A stretch of DNA of 64,000 nucleotides from Zygaena filipendulae (taxonomy: Eukaryota > Arthropoda > Insecta > Lepidoptera > Zygaenidae): assembly GCA_907165275.2 (NCBI GenBank), contig OU015659.1, forward strand, positions 1,344,501 through 1,408,500, given 5' to 3'. The notes under the pieces are model-generated. The model ran no database searches. It was not told the origin of the DNA and worked only from the letters and a program-made list of their open reading frames with translations. The translations under genes were made by a program, and so were the position numbers. Below, one piece after another: positions 62,985-64,000 of the stretch (the stretch's first letter is position 1; each line of letters starts with the position of its first letter).

Positions 62985-64000
62985 TTAAAATCGTAATGAA
63001 AATATATTGCTCTAACTGAATGCACGCGACACCAGAGTACTGGGAGACTACTCGTACTTACCCACGTATGTAACAAAAATAAAACTTTAGTTTGGAGTGC
63101 ATAGCCCGTGATATATGGAGCCATTTACTCTATGTAACGGCTACCACGCGTTACGGTCGCAATGTAATATATTATAGCGGTATAAAGAATTATATTGCGA
63201 TAACATAGTTCTACGTTTATGATAGCCTGGTAGATAAAAGCTGATATACCTATTACCTATACGTAAATAAGGTAGGTAAAGCTTCTAAATTAAAATTGAA
63301 AAGCTTTTTAATAATTATTACTTAGAATCGGTTGCATCTTATCATATCGTTACCGTTTTCTTAGAATTAAGTTAGACGCTATTTCATTAAAGTTTTTACC
63401 AAAATTACAGTCATTAATGAAGAAAGGTCCTTCAAGAACAGCTGCGATTTTGAAGCTTTTATTTTTTATAATTTTTGTTTCTAAAATTCATTAAAATCAG
63501 AAAATTTTCAGATCAATAAAATGTGCTTACATTTCTTACAATTCAATGGAAACTTGAAAAAAGAACCAAGAGAAAATAAAGATATCGCTGAAAAATGTAT
63601 GATCGGTTGAGTAGTTAAAGCGTGTTAACGCAACCAACTCAATTTTCATTTGCAATTTTTGACTCATTGTCAAAACTTGGTGTTTGGTTTAAACACTCAC
63701 TTTGCTAGGTGGGATGAGCGTAAAATCATTTGACCAAAAATAATAATTACTAATTATTATTTACTAGTTATTATTTTTAGAGAATTTTACAAAATGCGAC
63801 ATTAATCAAGCCGTCTAGAGATGGAAGCGAGTGCACTCGACTCGACTAACGCAAGTTGCACCTGGCCGAGCAGTGTCTGCAGCTAATGCGTTGCCAGTTC
63901 CCACCTATGTAATTTTTACCCCGTTTTCTAAGTCCACTTTAGTGATTTTCAACGATTCTTACGTCACGTTTTGCTCTGTGACTCGCTATGGTTTTGCAAA
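62985..64000. other. Intergenic DNA to the window end
   Basis: No gene seen. A short Helitron fragment (GATCGGTTGAGTAGTTAAAG) lies at about 63600. Confidence 0.3.

Overview
The window looks like gene-poor, AT-rich DNA from a lepidopteran insect (moth or butterfly). The species cannot be told from the sequence. The case for Lepidoptera rests on recognised repeats: dozens of short Helitron-like elements of the kind called Lep1 (termini TC...CTAG with a GCGGGTGAAACCGCGG-type hairpin just inside the 3' end), the dispersed repeat that begins with CCGGCCAAGTGC and ends in GGAACCCTAA, the 'tatgtcatagggggcaaac' repeat, and LINE tails carrying microsatellites. No complete multi-exon host gene can be assembled.

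The clearest genes are these. (1) A near-complete Jockey-clade non-LTR retrotransposon lies on the minus strand at about 20258-25038, with an intact ORF1 (Gag-like, three CCHC knuckles) and an intact ORF2 (endonuclease plus reverse transcriptase). (2) A tRNA-Pro(CGG) gene lies on the minus strand at 26048-26119. (3) A small plus-strand reading frame of unknown function lies at 48210-48638; an in-frame TAG separates it from a well-placed upstream ATG at 48141. LINE relics of other clades are present at 51995-52720 (RTE-like, frameshifted and interrupted by another repeat) and 33125-33302 (the last 58 codons of a CR1/L2-like ORF2).

The rest is a mosaic of nested non-autonomous elements. Hel-A elements begin TCCTACTAATATTATAAA and end in CTAG. 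Hel-B elements begin TCTTAATATATATAAATC and share the 3' hairpin type. Hel-C elements contain GACA-type microsatellites. Hel-D elements, at 2190 and 16370, carry a duplicated 3' hairpin region. There is also a 236-bp terminal-inverted-repeat MITE in seven copies with 4-bp target duplications ('M236'), and an about 330-bp inverted-repeat family in eight copies, most of them carrying two TGACGTCA-like motifs ('CRE-MITE'). Single inverted-repeat elements lie at 4198-4520 (hAT-like), 12495-12989 (TA-flanked fold-back), 18933-19342 (97 per cent identical fold-back) and 35376-35760 (TTA-flanked, PIF/Harbinger-like). Two minisatellites, both of 42-bp period, lie at 7720-8513 and about 42755-43640.

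The parts record a history rather than a pathway. MITEs sit inside Helitrons (14233 in 13838-14509; 57335 in 57268-57692), a LINE tail sits inside a minisatellite (42926), and a short repeat sits inside an RTE LINE (52377). Candidate host regulatory DNA is limited to a CpG-rich patch at 11640-11800 with an NRF1-type palindrome and three TATA/initiator pairs (17492, 40863, 57938). I found no convincing new biological system. The most interesting items are the repeat families, the intact LINE with its hairpin-rich 3' end, and the unexplained frame at 48141-48638.
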